Below are positions 8,753 to 17,280 of a stretch of 64,000 nucleotides of DNA, piece after piece; position 1 is the first letter of the stretch; every line of letters begins with the position of its first letter. This stretch comes from Yoonia vestfoldensis (GTDB taxonomy: Bacteria; Pseudomonadota; Alphaproteobacteria; Rhodobacterales; Rhodobacteraceae): assembly GCF_002158905.1 (NCBI RefSeq), contig NZ_CP021431.1, positions 2,294,001 through 2,358,000 of the forward strand, written 5' to 3'. The translations under genes were made by a program, and so were the position numbers. The notes beneath the pieces were generated by a model. The model saw only the letters and a list, made by a program, of their open reading frames with translations. It ran no database searches and was not told the origin of the DNA.

Positions 8753-9760
8753 TTACATGTCGCCGACAGCCCGCAGCGGGCCAAGGTTGACCGTATCGGC
8801 ATAGCTATCCAGCGCCGAGGGGATTGATCCGCTGTCCACGAACACATCCGCCACGCCTTTCATGAAGGTCGGGGCATTGGCCCCCAGCCAGGCGTCTGAC
8901 AATTGGTCAGACACGGCCGGAAAGACGAAAGTCGCCATCGTGTCGCGGGCGGTCTCGATGCTCATCCCGGCATCTTGGGCGATGACGGGCAGCATGTCTT
9001 CGACCATGGACCCGTCGTTCCAGGCGGCATTCGCCTCGGCGGTGACTTGCAGGAAGGCTGCGACCAGATCGGGGTTTTCCGCCACGAAACTGGCCGGGGC
9101 CGTGGTCACGTCAAAGACCAGAATGCCCAAAGCCTCCTTTTCGGCGCCGGTCAGCAAGACATTGCCGAATTCCTTCATCCGGCGCAGCGAGCCGCCCCAA
9201 CCGCAGGCCATATCAACCTGACCATTGGCGATGGCCGCCGCACCATCCGGCGGTGCCATATTCACGACATCCAGCGAGGCAAGGTCGATGCCGAAATGAT
9301 CCATCTGGCGCAGAAACCCGTAATGCGCGGCGGTGCCCAAGGGCACGGCGACTTTCTTGCCCGCCAGATCGCCCACCGTGGTCTGATCGATCTCTAACCC
9401 CGCGGCCACGACGCAATTGTCGTTATCCGCATAAGAGACCGCCACATCGAGGATCTGCAGATCCTGCCCCGCCGAGGTCGCCACCACGAAAGGCGGCACC
9501 CCCTGGCTGACCGACATCTGCACATCGCCCGAGGCCATCGCCGCCGACATCGCGGTGCCCGCATCGAAACTGACCCAATTGACCTTGACGCCCAAAGCCG
9601 CGTCATAGGTGCCGTTCACCTTGGCGAACTGAAAGGGCATCGGCCATTCAAGGAAATAGGCGATAGTGATTTCATCGACCGCCTGCGCCTGGGACATGCC
9701 TGTCCCGGTCATGACGGCTGCGGCCGCGGCCGCGCTTTTCAGCAATGTCTTGAGTGTCAT
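8753..9760 (-). CDS. tauA: Taurine ABC transporter periplasmic binding protein
   Basis: 335 residues from the ATG at 9760, with GGAG upstream and a Sec signal peptide (MTLKTLLKSAAAAAAVMTG...AQA). The mature protein is a two-lobe binding protein of the TauA/SsuA/NMT1 class: EITIAYFLEWPMPFQFAK at the start, DAGTAMSAAMASGDVQMSVSQ and a VPLGTAAHYGFL loop in the ligand cleft. It delivers taurine to TauBC. A longer reading to 9859 would bury the signal peptide and is rejected. It is divergent from tpa across a 453-bp control region. Confidence 0.92.
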   Translation of the reverse strand: MTLKTLLKSAAAAAAVMTGTGMSQAQAVDEITIAYFLEWPMPFQFAKVNGTYDAALGVKVNWVSFDAGTAMSAAMASGDVQMSVSQGVPPFVVATSAGQDLQILDVAVSYADNDNCVVAAGLEIDQTTVGDLAGKKVAVPLGTAAHYGFLRQMDHFGIDLASLDVVNMAPPDGAAAIANGQVDMACGWGGSLRRMKEFGNVLLTGAEKEALGILVFDVTTAPASFVAENPDLVAAFLQVTAEANAAWNDGSMVEDMLPVIAQDAGMSIETARDTMATFVFPAVSDQLSDAWLGANAPTFMKGVADVFVDSGSIPSALDSYADTVNLGPLRAVGDM

Positions 9761-10213
9761 CTTTCGTCTCCCGTGTTGCGATCCGGCATGCGGATCGTTG
9801 CGTGGCGCGGGTTGATCCCGCTTTGACAAGCGCCGCCCAGCACCGCCCTTGCCGGGCATGGCGATGTCTTGGTACAGCGCGCCTGAAGCGGGCCAAGGCA
9901 GCTTGTCGCATCAGACAAGGTCAAGCGAACGCAAATGCCGCATCTGCGTCAATCATCACGCAACAGCCGGTCACAGCCGCTGCGGGACGCTCTTTTCGCC
10001 CGGCCCGCGCGGTTTATGCCGCCGTTTCATCACGTTAATCCACCTGCGCGGCCCTGTGCGCAGGATCATCACCCGCAATCTGGCCCTATTCATGCAAATG
10101 ATCTGGCCCTATTGAACCTGCTGAAAGACACGTCAAACTGCTTGCCAATAAGGCGTTGTGCGTATTGGATTCGCACAGCCCTTTTGTCATTCCTCATAAC
10201 GGAGCCGCCGGAC
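9761..10213. promoter_or_regulatory. Divergent tauA/tpa control region
   Basis: 453 bp without a gene. It must hold the promoters of tauABC (leftward) and tpa (rightward). The only structured element I can identify is the pair of direct repeats at 10078-10113. Open frames through this stretch extend the downstream tpa frame and have no ribosome site. Confidence 0.7.
10078..10113 (+). promoter_or_regulatory. Candidate TauR operator (two direct repeats) upstream of tpa
   Basis: ATCTGGCCCTATT occurs twice, at 10078-10090 and 10101-10113, exactly 23 bp apart (about two helical turns) and about 100 bp before the tpa start. This resembles the CTGGACTTAA-type direct repeats reported for the MocR-family regulator TauR in Rhodobacter. 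The same motif with 23-bp phasing recurs before xsc. Confidence 0.65.
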
Positions 10214-11596
10214 ATGGATACAATGAACTTTGCCAACGACCCCGGGCATGTGGTCGAGGCTGATCGCGCCCATGTCTGGCACCATATCAGCCAGCACAAG
10301 GCCTATGAAACCATCGACCCGCGCATCATCGTCGAAGGCCGCGGCCTGCGGGTCTGGGACATCAAGGGCAAGGAACATATCGATGCCGTGTCGGGGGGCG
10401 TCTGGACCGTCAATATCGGCTATGGCCGCGAACGCATGGGCAAAGCCATTTCCGACGCCGTGACCAAGATGTGTTTCTTCGGCGGCGCGCTTGGCACCAT
10501 TCCGGGTGCGCAATTCGCCGAAATGCTGATCGAAAAGATGCCGGGGCTGGACCGCGTCTATTACGCCAACTCGGGGTCCGAGGCGAATGAAAAGGCGTTC
10601 AAGATGGTCCGCCAGATCAGCCATAAACATTACGGCGGCAAGAAGTCCAAGATCCTCTACCGCGAACGCGATTACCACGGCACCACCATCGCCAACCTGT
10701 CCGCAGGCGGGCAGGACGAGCGCAATGCGCAATACGGCCCCTTTGTGCCGGGGTTCATCCGCGTGCCGCATTGCCTTGAATACCGCTCTCAGGACGGGAC
10801 CTTGGGCGAGGAATATGCAGCCAATGCTGCAAAGGCGATCGAGGATGTGATCCTGGCCGAAGGGGCCGATACGATTGGCGCGCTCTGTCTGGAACCGATC
10901 ACCGCAGGCGGCGGGATCATCGTGCCGCCACCCGGCTATTGGGAACGCGTGCAGGAACTTTGCCGCAAATACGACATCCTGCTGCATATCGACGAGGTTG
11001 TCTGCGGTCTGGGCCGCACCGGCGCTTGGTTCGGCTATCAGCAATTCGGCGTGCAGCCCGATATCGTGACCATGGCCAAGGGCGTGGCCTCTGGCTATGC
11101 CGCGATTTCATGCTGCGTGACCACCAATGCCGTCTTCGACATGTTCAAGGACGACACCGACAAATTGTCCTATTTCCGCGATATTTCCACCTTTGGCGGC
11201 TGCACGGCGGGGCCAGCGGCGGCGATCGAGAACATGCGCATCATCGAAGAAGAAGACCTGCTGGGCAATTCGCGTGCGATGGGCGCGCATCTGTCGGGCA
11301 ATCTGCATGCGCTGATGGACAAGCATAAATGGATCGGCGACGTGCGCGGCATGGGGCTTTTCCAAGGCGCCGAACTGGTCGCGGATCGCGACAGCAAGGA
11401 ACCGCTGGACGAAAAGAAAGTGCAGGCCATCGTGGCCGATTGCATGGCGCAGGGTATCATCATCGGCGCGACCAACCGGTCACTGCCGGGGTTCAACAAT
11501 ACGCTGTTGTTCGCGCCTTCGCTGATCGCGACGCAGGATGATCTGAACCAGATCACCGAGGCCGTGGATCAGGCCATCACCCGCGTTCTGGGCTAG
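10214..11596 (+). CDS. tpa: Taurine:pyruvate aminotransferase
   Basis: 460 residues from the ATG at 10214 (GGAG ten bases upstream). Class III PLP aminotransferase: YYANSGSEANEKAFKM for cofactor phosphate binding, the DEVVCGLGRTG aspartate that contacts the pyridine nitrogen, and Lys289 in TMAKGVASGYAAIS as Schiff-base lysine. It moves the amino group of taurine to pyruvate, giving sulfoacetaldehyde and alanine. Context (tauABC, tauR, xsc, soeABC) makes the taurine assignment much stronger than the class III fold alone. It precedes the interrupted tauR on the same strand. Confidence 0.93.
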   Translation: MDTMNFANDPGHVVEADRAHVWHHISQHKAYETIDPRIIVEGRGLRVWDIKGKEHIDAVSGGVWTVNIGYGRERMGKAISDAVTKMCFFGGALGTIPGAQFAEMLIEKMPGLDRVYYANSGSEANEKAFKMVRQISHKHYGGKKSKILYRERDYHGTTIANLSAGGQDERNAQYGPFVPGFIRVPHCLEYRSQDGTLGEEYAANAAKAIEDVILAEGADTIGALCLEPITAGGGIIVPPPGYWERVQELCRKYDILLHIDEVVCGLGRTGAWFGYQQFGVQPDIVTMAKGVASGYAAISCCVTTNAVFDMFKDDTDKLSYFRDISTFGGCTAGPAAAIENMRIIEEEDLLGNSRAMGAHLSGNLHALMDKHKWIGDVRGMGLFQGAELVADRDSKEPLDEKKVQAIVADCMAQGIIIGATNRSLPGFNNTLLFAPSLIATQDDLNQITEAVDQAITRVLG

Positions 11597-11610
11597 AACA
11601 GCCGCTTGCC

Positions 11611-11653
11611 TTGGCCCTGGGATAAGTCCAGTCTGGACGGATTCTAGGGCCAG
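11611..11653 (+). promoter_or_regulatory. TauR-box-like cluster upstream of tauR
   Basis: TTGGCCCTGG at 11611, a 13-bp perfect palindrome GTCCAGTCTGGAC at 11626-11638, and an inverted CTGGCCCTAG at 11644-11653, all in the 60 bp between the tpa stop and the tauR start. They share the YTGGMCYTA core of the tpa and xsc boxes and suggest autoregulation. Confidence 0.5.
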
Positions 11654-12613
11654 CGCATGTCAATTTCCGTCGAAACCTTTTTCCTTGATCCCAGTGCGAT
11701 CGGCACATTGCAGGCGCGGATCCAGCAGATGGTCGCGCAAGGCATTCTTGCAGGCCGGTTCCGGCCGGGGGAACGCCTGCCCTCTTCGCGGATGATGGCG
11801 CAGCATCTGGGGGTCAGCCGGATCACCGTGACGCTGGCCTATACCGAACTGGTCGCCGATGATTACCTGACAGCGCGCGGGCGGTCGGGCTATTATGTCT
11901 CGGAAAATGCGCCCGAACCGCCCGCCTTTGCCGCCCCGCAGGCGCAGATTGGCACGGTGGATTGGACCCGCGCCATCGGCCAGCGGTTCACGCCGGGGCT
12001 GAGCCTTGAAAAACCGGCCGATTGGGCGAATTACCGGTATCCTTTCATCTATGGGCAGGCCGACCGGACGCTGTTTGATACCACCAATTGGCGGCTTTGC
12101 GCCCTGCGGGCCTTGGGGCTGCGCGATTTCGGCGCGCTGACATCTGATTATTACGATGGCGACGATCCCGAATTGGTGGATTTCATCAGCCGCCAGACCC
12201 TGCCACGGCGCGGCATCCTGGCAAATCCCGATGAGATCCTGATCACGATGGGCGCGCAGAACGCGCTCTGGCTGTCGGGGCAGGTGCTGCTGAACAACCG
12301 CCGCCGCGCCGCGATCGAGGATCCTTGCTATCCCGCTTTGCGCAATATCCTGACGCAATCGCGCTGCCATCTGAGCATCGTGCCGGTCGATCAGGACGGT
12401 TTGCCGCCCGCGGCGCTGCCGGATGATATTGATGTGCTGTTCACCACGCCCAGCCACCAATGCCCTACAGCGGCGACAATGCCGCTTGACCGGCGCAAGG
12501 CGCTGATCGCGCAGGCCGAGGCGCAGGATTTCATCATCGTCGAGGATGATTACGAATTCGAGATGTCATTCCTGCGCCCGCCCTCGCCCTCGCTTAACAG
12601 GCTGCTGAAAAAC

Positions 12614-12853
12614 TCATTCGGTGCCTGTGTTGATGGTAATTTTCGCGCCATTGAGGACCATTTTGTCGGTTGGTATCGCCAGCTCTTTTTCCTCAAGATC
12701 AAGCAAGATCATCAGAAGTATGCCGTGGAGATGGGTCAGAGCTTCTTCCTTCGTTTCTCCGCCGGTTCTGGCTCCGAATTCCTCCATCGCTGGACATCGC
12801 GCGGTCCATGATCCTGAGTTCTTGTCGATCAATACGCTGTAAATGTATTCCAT
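12614..12853 (-). CDS. HicB-like antitoxin-fold passenger protein inside the IS
   Basis: 79 residues, starting MEYIYSVLIDKNSG. The pattern beta strand - SWTARCPAMEEFGARTGGETKEEAL - helix LHGILLMILLDLEE - IPTDK matches the partial-RNase-H HicB fold (compare the usual PDLPG...G.T..EAL..). There is no C-terminal DNA-binding domain and no hicA toxin gene. The start is ten bases after the transposase stop, with an AGGAA ribosome site overlapping that stop, so it should be translated with the transposase. It ends a few bases inside the left inverted repeat, so it belongs to the element, not to the host. Its role is unknown; control of transposition or decoy antitoxin function are possibilities. Confidence 0.7.
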   Translation of the reverse strand: MEYIYSVLIDKNSGSWTARCPAMEEFGARTGGETKEEALTHLHGILLMILLDLEEKELAIPTDKMVLNGAKITINTGTE

Positions 12854-12863
12854 TGTGCGGTTC

Positions 12864-14054
12864 CTAAGCCAAGAGCTTTGGTAGGCGCGCCAGGTTATTC
12901 GCTGCCATTGTTAACGTGAAGCGGGCGCAGACACGTTCAACACCGCGAAGCGTGGTCTGCGCCATGCCGCCGACGGTCTTTGCCCAACCAAACGGTTCCT
13001 CGATCTTCTTGCGGTGCCGCTGAGACAGGGCGTAGCCGGGCTGCCCGGTGGTCCGTCCATCGATTGCGGAATGCCGGGCTTTCTGCGCGACGTGCGGTGT
13101 CACAACCATGCGCCTGAGTTCAGCAACGAAATCGGCACTGTCGTATCCCTTGTCCGCACCAAGCGTCAGTCGTCGGGTCGAGCCCGGTGAATGCCGGTTG
13201 ATCATCTCAAGGGCCGCCTTGCGCTCACCATACCCATCTGCGTGGGTCAACTCTGCCTGCACCACGAAGCCATTGCGGTTCTCCATCAGTGTATGTCCCA
13301 TGAAGCAAAGCATCGCCGCCGCGCCCGGGGCCTTCTTGTAAAGGCGGGCATCCGGATCCGTAACCGAGGCATGAGTGGCGTTCGAGCGCTTCTCGCCCCG
13401 GAAGTTTACCTCTGCGTTGCGGGGCTGGCGAGGCGTATCGGTCATCGGCTGGGTCTCTGTCGGCTGGGGCTGGTCGGCGTTCAGTGCGGTATCGTCGGTT
13501 GGCGGTGGCGGAGGCCCACCAGGATCACCATCCTGTGGCGGCGGGGCGTATTCTTTCGGCTGGAAACTCTTCATGGAAGCCCACGCCTTGATCAGGGTGC
13601 CGTCGACCGAGAAGTGCTCGTCCGACAGCAGCGGCTTGACCTCGGGGTGTGCGAGGATCGCGGCCATGACCTTGCGCGACATCTCGGTGGTCAGTAGCCG
13701 GTCGCGGTTCTTGCTGAACACCGTGGGAACCCACACCGCGTCGTCGATGCCCAGGCCGACAAACCAGCGGAACAGCAGGTTGTAATCCATCTGCTCCATC
13801 AACTGCCGCTCGGAGCGGATCGAAAACAGGATCTGGAGAAGGCTCGCCCGGATCAGGCGCTCAGGCGCAATCGAGGGGCGACCAAAGTCAGTATACAGCG
13901 CATCGAAATCGGCATCGAGGCTCGTAAGTGCATCGTTCACGATCTGTCTGATCTTGCGAAGCGGATGAACCGCAGGAATTCGCTCTTCAAGGTCAACATA
14001 GCTGAACAGCGAACCGCTCGTTTTGTCCGTCCCACGCATCGCCACCCTCGCCAC
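12864..14054 (-). CDS. IS5-type transposase
   Basis: 396 residues. The N-terminal DUF772-like domain (LFSYVDLEERIPAVHPLRKIR, SIAPERLIRASLLQILFSIRSERQLMEQ, LLFRWFVGLGIDD) is followed by the DDE core: HFSVDGTLIKAWAS for the first Asp, TLGADKGYDSADFV for the second and the KIEEPFGWAKTVGG segment with the final Glu. A proline-rich linker (PPPQDGDPGGPPPPP) sits between the first and second acidic blocks. The frame is intact, so it is probably functional. It reads opposite to tauR. Confidence 0.92.
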   Translation of the reverse strand: MARVAMRGTDKTSGSLFSYVDLEERIPAVHPLRKIRQIVNDALTSLDADFDALYTDFGRPSIAPERLIRASLLQILFSIRSERQLMEQMDYNLLFRWFVGLGIDDAVWVPTVFSKNRDRLLTTEMSRKVMAAILAHPEVKPLLSDEHFSVDGTLIKAWASMKSFQPKEYAPPPQDGDPGGPPPPPTDDTALNADQPQPTETQPMTDTPRQPRNAEVNFRGEKRSNATHASVTDPDARLYKKAPGAAAMLCFMGHTLMENRNGFVVQAELTHADGYGERKAALEMINRHSPGSTRRLTLGADKGYDSADFVAELRRMVVTPHVAQKARHSAIDGRTTGQPGYALSQRHRKKIEEPFGWAKTVGGMAQTTLRGVERVCARFTLTMAANNLARLPKLLA

Positions 14055-14653
14055 CGCTGCCGTAACAAGGGTGAATCATGTTCTTGAAACAGCGTCGAGC
14101 CCCGACTTTTTCAGCAGCCTGTTAAATCGCTCGATCCGTATGGGCGGGTGATCTATGTCGGCTCGTTTTCGAAATCGCTGTTTCCGGGATTGCGGCTTGG
14201 CTATCTGGTCGGGCCGGCCCCGTTCATCAAAGAGGCGCGCGCCCTGCGGGCCACTGTCCTGCGCCATCCGCCCGGCCATATCCAGCGCACGGTCAGCCAT
14301 TACCTGTCGCTGGGCCATTACGACGCGCTGATCCGCCGGATGAGCCGCGCCTATCACGACCGCAGACAGGTCTTGCACAGCGCCTTGCAGGATTACGGGT
14401 TGACGGTCGCGGGGCAAAACACATCGGGCGGATCATCGATCTGGGTGCGCACCCCGGACGGGACCGATACGACAGCGCTGGCGCTGGCCTTGCGGGCCGA
14501 TGGCGTGCTGGTCGAACCGGGCGCGCCGTTCTTTGCCGCCAAGACACCGCCGAGCGAGTATCTGCGGCTGGCCTATTCCTCGATCCCCGAGACCCGGATC
14601 AGGGATGGCGTGGCGCTGATCGCGGCGGCATTGGCACGCGGCGGTTGACCGGT

Positions 14654-14709
14654 CTTGGACTTAGGCTCGGGGGTCAACTGGCCCTAACCGGCCTTGCCAG
14701 TTGGACCTA
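14654..14709 (+). promoter_or_regulatory. Candidate TauR operator (three direct repeats) upstream of xsc
   Basis: TTGGACTTA (core at 14655), CTGGCCCTA (14678) and TTGGACCTA (14701) are spaced exactly 23 and 23 bp. This matches the sequence and spacing of the pair before tpa. They lie between the tauR stop and the xsc start; the last box is about 40 bp from the xsc ATG, so the xsc promoter must be very close. Confidence 0.65.
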
Positions 14710-14750
14710 TGATCCCTGCAAATCTTTCCCCGTTTTCAAGGACGCAACCC

Positions 14751-16523
14751 ATGCAGATGACCACCGAAGAAGCCTTTGTCAAAACGCTGCAAGCGCATGG
14801 GATACGCCACGCCTTTGGCATTATCGGGTCAGCCATGATGCCGATTTCCGATATCTTTCCGGCGGCTGGCATCACCTTTTGGGATTGCGCGCATGAAGGC
14901 TCGGCCGGGATGATGGCCGACGGCTATACCCGCGCCACCGGCGAGATGTCTATGATGATCGCCCAGAACGGCCCCGGGATCACCAATTTCGTCACCGCCG
15001 TGAAAACCGCCTATTGGAACCACACGCCCTGCCTGCTGGTCACACCGCAAGCCGCCAACAAGACCATCGGCCAGGGCGGGTTTCAGGAAATGGAACAGAT
15101 GAACCTGTTCAAGGATTGCGTCGCCTATCAAGAAGAGGTCCGCGACCCGACCCGCATCTGCGAAGTGCTGGCGCGCGTGATCGCCAAGGCCAAGCGCCTG
15201 TCTGGGCCCGCCCAGATCAACATCCCCCGCGATTTCTGGACCCAGGTGATCGACATCGACATCCCCCAGCCGGTGGAATTCGAAACCAGCCCCGGCGGGA
15301 CAGTTTCCATCGCCAAGGCCGCCGCCCTGCTGTCAGAGGCGAAATTCCCCGTGATCCTGAATGGCGCAGGCGTCGTGCTGGCGGCAGGCGGGATCGCGGC
15401 GTCGCGGGCTTTGGCCGAACGGCTGGATGCGCCGGTCTGCGTGGGGTATCAGCATAATGACGCCTTCCCCGGCAGCCATCCTTTGTTCGCTGGCCCCTTG
15501 GGCTATAACGGGTCCAAGGCCGGGATGGAGCTGATCGCCCGCGCCGATGTGGTGCTGGCGCTGGGCACGCGGCTGAACCCGTTTTCCACCCTGCCCGGCT
15601 ATGGGATCGATTATTGGCCGACGCAGGCCAAGATCATCCAGGTCGATATCAATCCCGACCGGATCGGGCTGACCAAGAAAATCACCGTGGGCATCGTCGG
15701 TGATGCCGCCAAGGTCGCGCAGGGCATCAGCGCCCAATTGGCAAAGACCGCAGGCGATGCAGGCCGCGCCGAGCGCCGTGCGCTGATCGCGCAGACCAAA
15801 TCGGCCTGGGCGCAGGAACTGACCTCGCTGGACCATGAACAGGATGATCCGGGCACCACATGGAACGCACGTGCCCGTGCGGCGCGCCCTGACTGGATGT
15901 CACCGCGTCAGGCCTGGCGCGCCATTCAGGCCGCAATGCCCGAGGAGGCGATCATCAGCTCTGACATCGGCAATAATTGCGCCATCGGCAATGCCTACCC
16001 CAGCTTTCCGACAGGGCGCAAATACCTCGCCCCCGGTCTGTTCGGGCCCTGCGGATACGGTCTGCCCGCGATCATCGGGGCCAAGATCGGCCAGCCGGAT
16101 GTGCCGGTGATCGGCTTTGCCGGTGACGGGGCCTTTGGCATTTCGGTCAATGAGCTGACCGCCATCGGCCGCGACGAATGGCCCGCGATCACGCAGATCG
16201 TGTTCCGCAACTACCAATGGGGTGCCGAAAAGCGCAATTCGACCCTGTGGTTCGACGATAATTTCGTCGGCACAGAACTGGATATGAAAGTATCCTATGC
16301 CGGTATCGCGCAGGCTTGTGGTCTCAAAGGCGTGCAGGTCACGACAATGGACGGGCTGACAAATGCGCTGAAAACCGCGATGACCGACCAGATGGACAAT
16401 AATACCACCACCTTGATCGAAGTGATCCTGAACCAGGAACTGGGCGAGCCGTTCCGCCGCGACGCGATGAAAAAGCCGGTGCGCGTCGCCGGCATCAATG
16501 CGGCCGATATGGCGGCAGAATAG
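14751..16523 (+). CDS. xsc: Sulfoacetaldehyde acetyltransferase
   Basis: 590 residues from the ATG at 14751 (AAGGA eight bases upstream). A thiamine-diphosphate enzyme with three domains: Pyr domain (HAFGIIGSAMMPISDIF, AHEGSAGMMADGY with the cofactor-activating Glu), central domain, and PP domain with the GDG...N metal/ThDP motif starting near residue 458 (GDGAFGISVNELTAIGRDE...FRN). It converts sulfoacetaldehyde and phosphate to acetyl phosphate and sulfite. The HEGSA and NYQWGAEKRN signatures are typical of Xsc and separate it from acetolactate synthases. First gene of a run xsc-tauE-pta-ackA-soeABC with almost no gaps. Confidence 0.95.
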   Translation: MQMTTEEAFVKTLQAHGIRHAFGIIGSAMMPISDIFPAAGITFWDCAHEGSAGMMADGYTRATGEMSMMIAQNGPGITNFVTAVKTAYWNHTPCLLVTPQAANKTIGQGGFQEMEQMNLFKDCVAYQEEVRDPTRICEVLARVIAKAKRLSGPAQINIPRDFWTQVIDIDIPQPVEFETSPGGTVSIAKAAALLSEAKFPVILNGAGVVLAAGGIAASRALAERLDAPVCVGYQHNDAFPGSHPLFAGPLGYNGSKAGMELIARADVVLALGTRLNPFSTLPGYGIDYWPTQAKIIQVDINPDRIGLTKKITVGIVGDAAKVAQGISAQLAKTAGDAGRAERRALIAQTKSAWAQELTSLDHEQDDPGTTWNARARAARPDWMSPRQAWRAIQAAMPEEAIISSDIGNNCAIGNAYPSFPTGRKYLAPGLFGPCGYGLPAIIGAKIGQPDVPVIGFAGDGAFGISVNELTAIGRDEWPAITQIVFRNYQWGAEKRNSTLWFDDNFVGTELDMKVSYAGIAQACGLKGVQVTTMDGLTNALKTAMTDQMDNNTTTLIEVILNQELGEPFRRDAMKKPVRVAGINAADMAAE

Positions 16524-16525
16524 CT

Positions 16526-17269
16526 TTGCCCTTCGGCTTTGACCCCGGCACCTCGGTCGCGCTGGCCTTTGCGCTCTTGGCTGCGGCCTTTGTGCGGGGG
16601 TATTCGGGGTTCGGGTTTTCCGCGATCTTCATCGCCTTCGCCGCCTTGTTGACCAATCCGCTGCCGCTGATCCCCGTGGTTTTCGCCTGCGAGATCATGA
16701 TGACCGCCTTTCAGGCACGCGGCATCCGGGCGCATATAGACTGGCGCCGTGTCGGCTGGTTGATGCTGGGTGCGGCCATCGCGCTGCCGTTTTCGGTCGC
16801 CATGCTGCTGTCGGTGGGCGAAGATATCGCGCGCATTACTATTTCCGGCGTGATCCTGCTGATGGCGCTGCTGTTGCTGTCAGGCTGGCAGTTGCAGCGC
16901 CGGATTGGCGCGCTGGGGCACAGCAGCGTCGGTATCCTGTCGGGCATGTGCAACAGCGCCGGGATCGGCGGTCTGCCTGTCGCGGCCTTTCTGTCGGCGC
17001 AACCGATGCAGGCTGCGACATTCCGCGCGACAATGATCGTCTATCTGACGGCGCTGGACCTGATCACCCTGCCCTTGTTATGGATGGGGGGTCTGGTCAC
17101 TTGGGACACGGTGATCGCCGCGCTGCTGGCCTTTCCGATCCTGGGGCTGGGCGTCTGGCTGGGAGGGCGGCGGTTTCTTGCGGCCTCGCCCGCAGCATTC
17201 CGGCAATCGGCGGTCTTGCTCTTGCTGCTATTGTCTGCGCTTGGTCTGATCCGGGCGCTGGTCATGTGA
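16526..17269 (+). CDS. TauE/SafE-family membrane protein, probable sulfite or sulfonate exporter
   Basis: 247 residues, apparently starting with TTG at 16526, two bases after the xsc stop. It is hydrophobic with about eight predicted helices and the two related halves of TSUP proteins (VRGYSGFGFSAIFIAFAALL and GILSGMCNSAGIGGLPVAAFLS, each with the Gly/Ser-rich turn). Members next to xsc have been proposed to export sulfite, which would protect the cell until SoeABC acts. The symbols tauE or tauZ have both been used; I leave it blank. Confidence 0.8.
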   Translation: MPFGFDPGTSVALAFALLAAAFVRGYSGFGFSAIFIAFAALLTNPLPLIPVVFACEIMMTAFQARGIRAHIDWRRVGWLMLGAAIALPFSVAMLLSVGEDIARITISGVILLMALLLLSGWQLQRRIGALGHSSVGILSGMCNSAGIGGLPVAAFLSAQPMQAATFRATMIVYLTALDLITLPLLWMGGLVTWDTVIAALLAFPILGLGVWLGGRRFLAASPAAFRQSAVLLLLLLSALGLIRALVM

Positions 17270-17280
17270 AAGGCGCGGTG

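Larger units (their letters stand above)
12594..14125 (-). mobile_element. IS5-type insertion sequence (12598-14121) with TTAA target duplication
   Basis: The element is 1524 bp. Terminal inverted repeats begin CAGGCTGCTGAAAAA at 12598 and match in reverse at 14107-14121. TTAA stands on both sides (12594-12597 and 14122-14125) as a 4-bp duplication of a palindromic target, as known for parts of the IS5 group. It carries a transposase on the minus strand and, behind it, a HicB-like gene. Intact ends and an open transposase frame suggest recent insertion. Family assignment within the IS5/IS1182 group is from memory of protein type. Confidence 0.93.
11657..14648 (+). pseudogene. tauR: tauR (MocR/GntR-type taurine regulator) interrupted by an insertion sequence
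   Basis: The first part (11657-12597) encodes a GntR winged helix (RPGERLPSSRMMAQHLGVSRITV) and the first half of an aminotransferase-like domain up to SPSL. The second part (14126-14648) resumes in frame with KSLDPYGRVIYVGSFSKSLFPG, including the PLP-lysine region, and runs to the natural end. Removing 12598-14121 plus one TTAA copy restores an uninterrupted protein of about 487 residues. As it stands the gene reads into the IS and ends at 12811 as a hybrid without the PLP lysine. In relatives TauR activates taurine genes with a PLP-taurine adduct, so loss should alter regulation of this cluster. Confidence 0.93.

Noticed and set aside
11657..12811. A 384-residue regulator ending at 12811
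   Set aside because: Its last 70 codons are read from the IS end; the natural gene resumes after the IS at 14126, so it is an interruption artefact.
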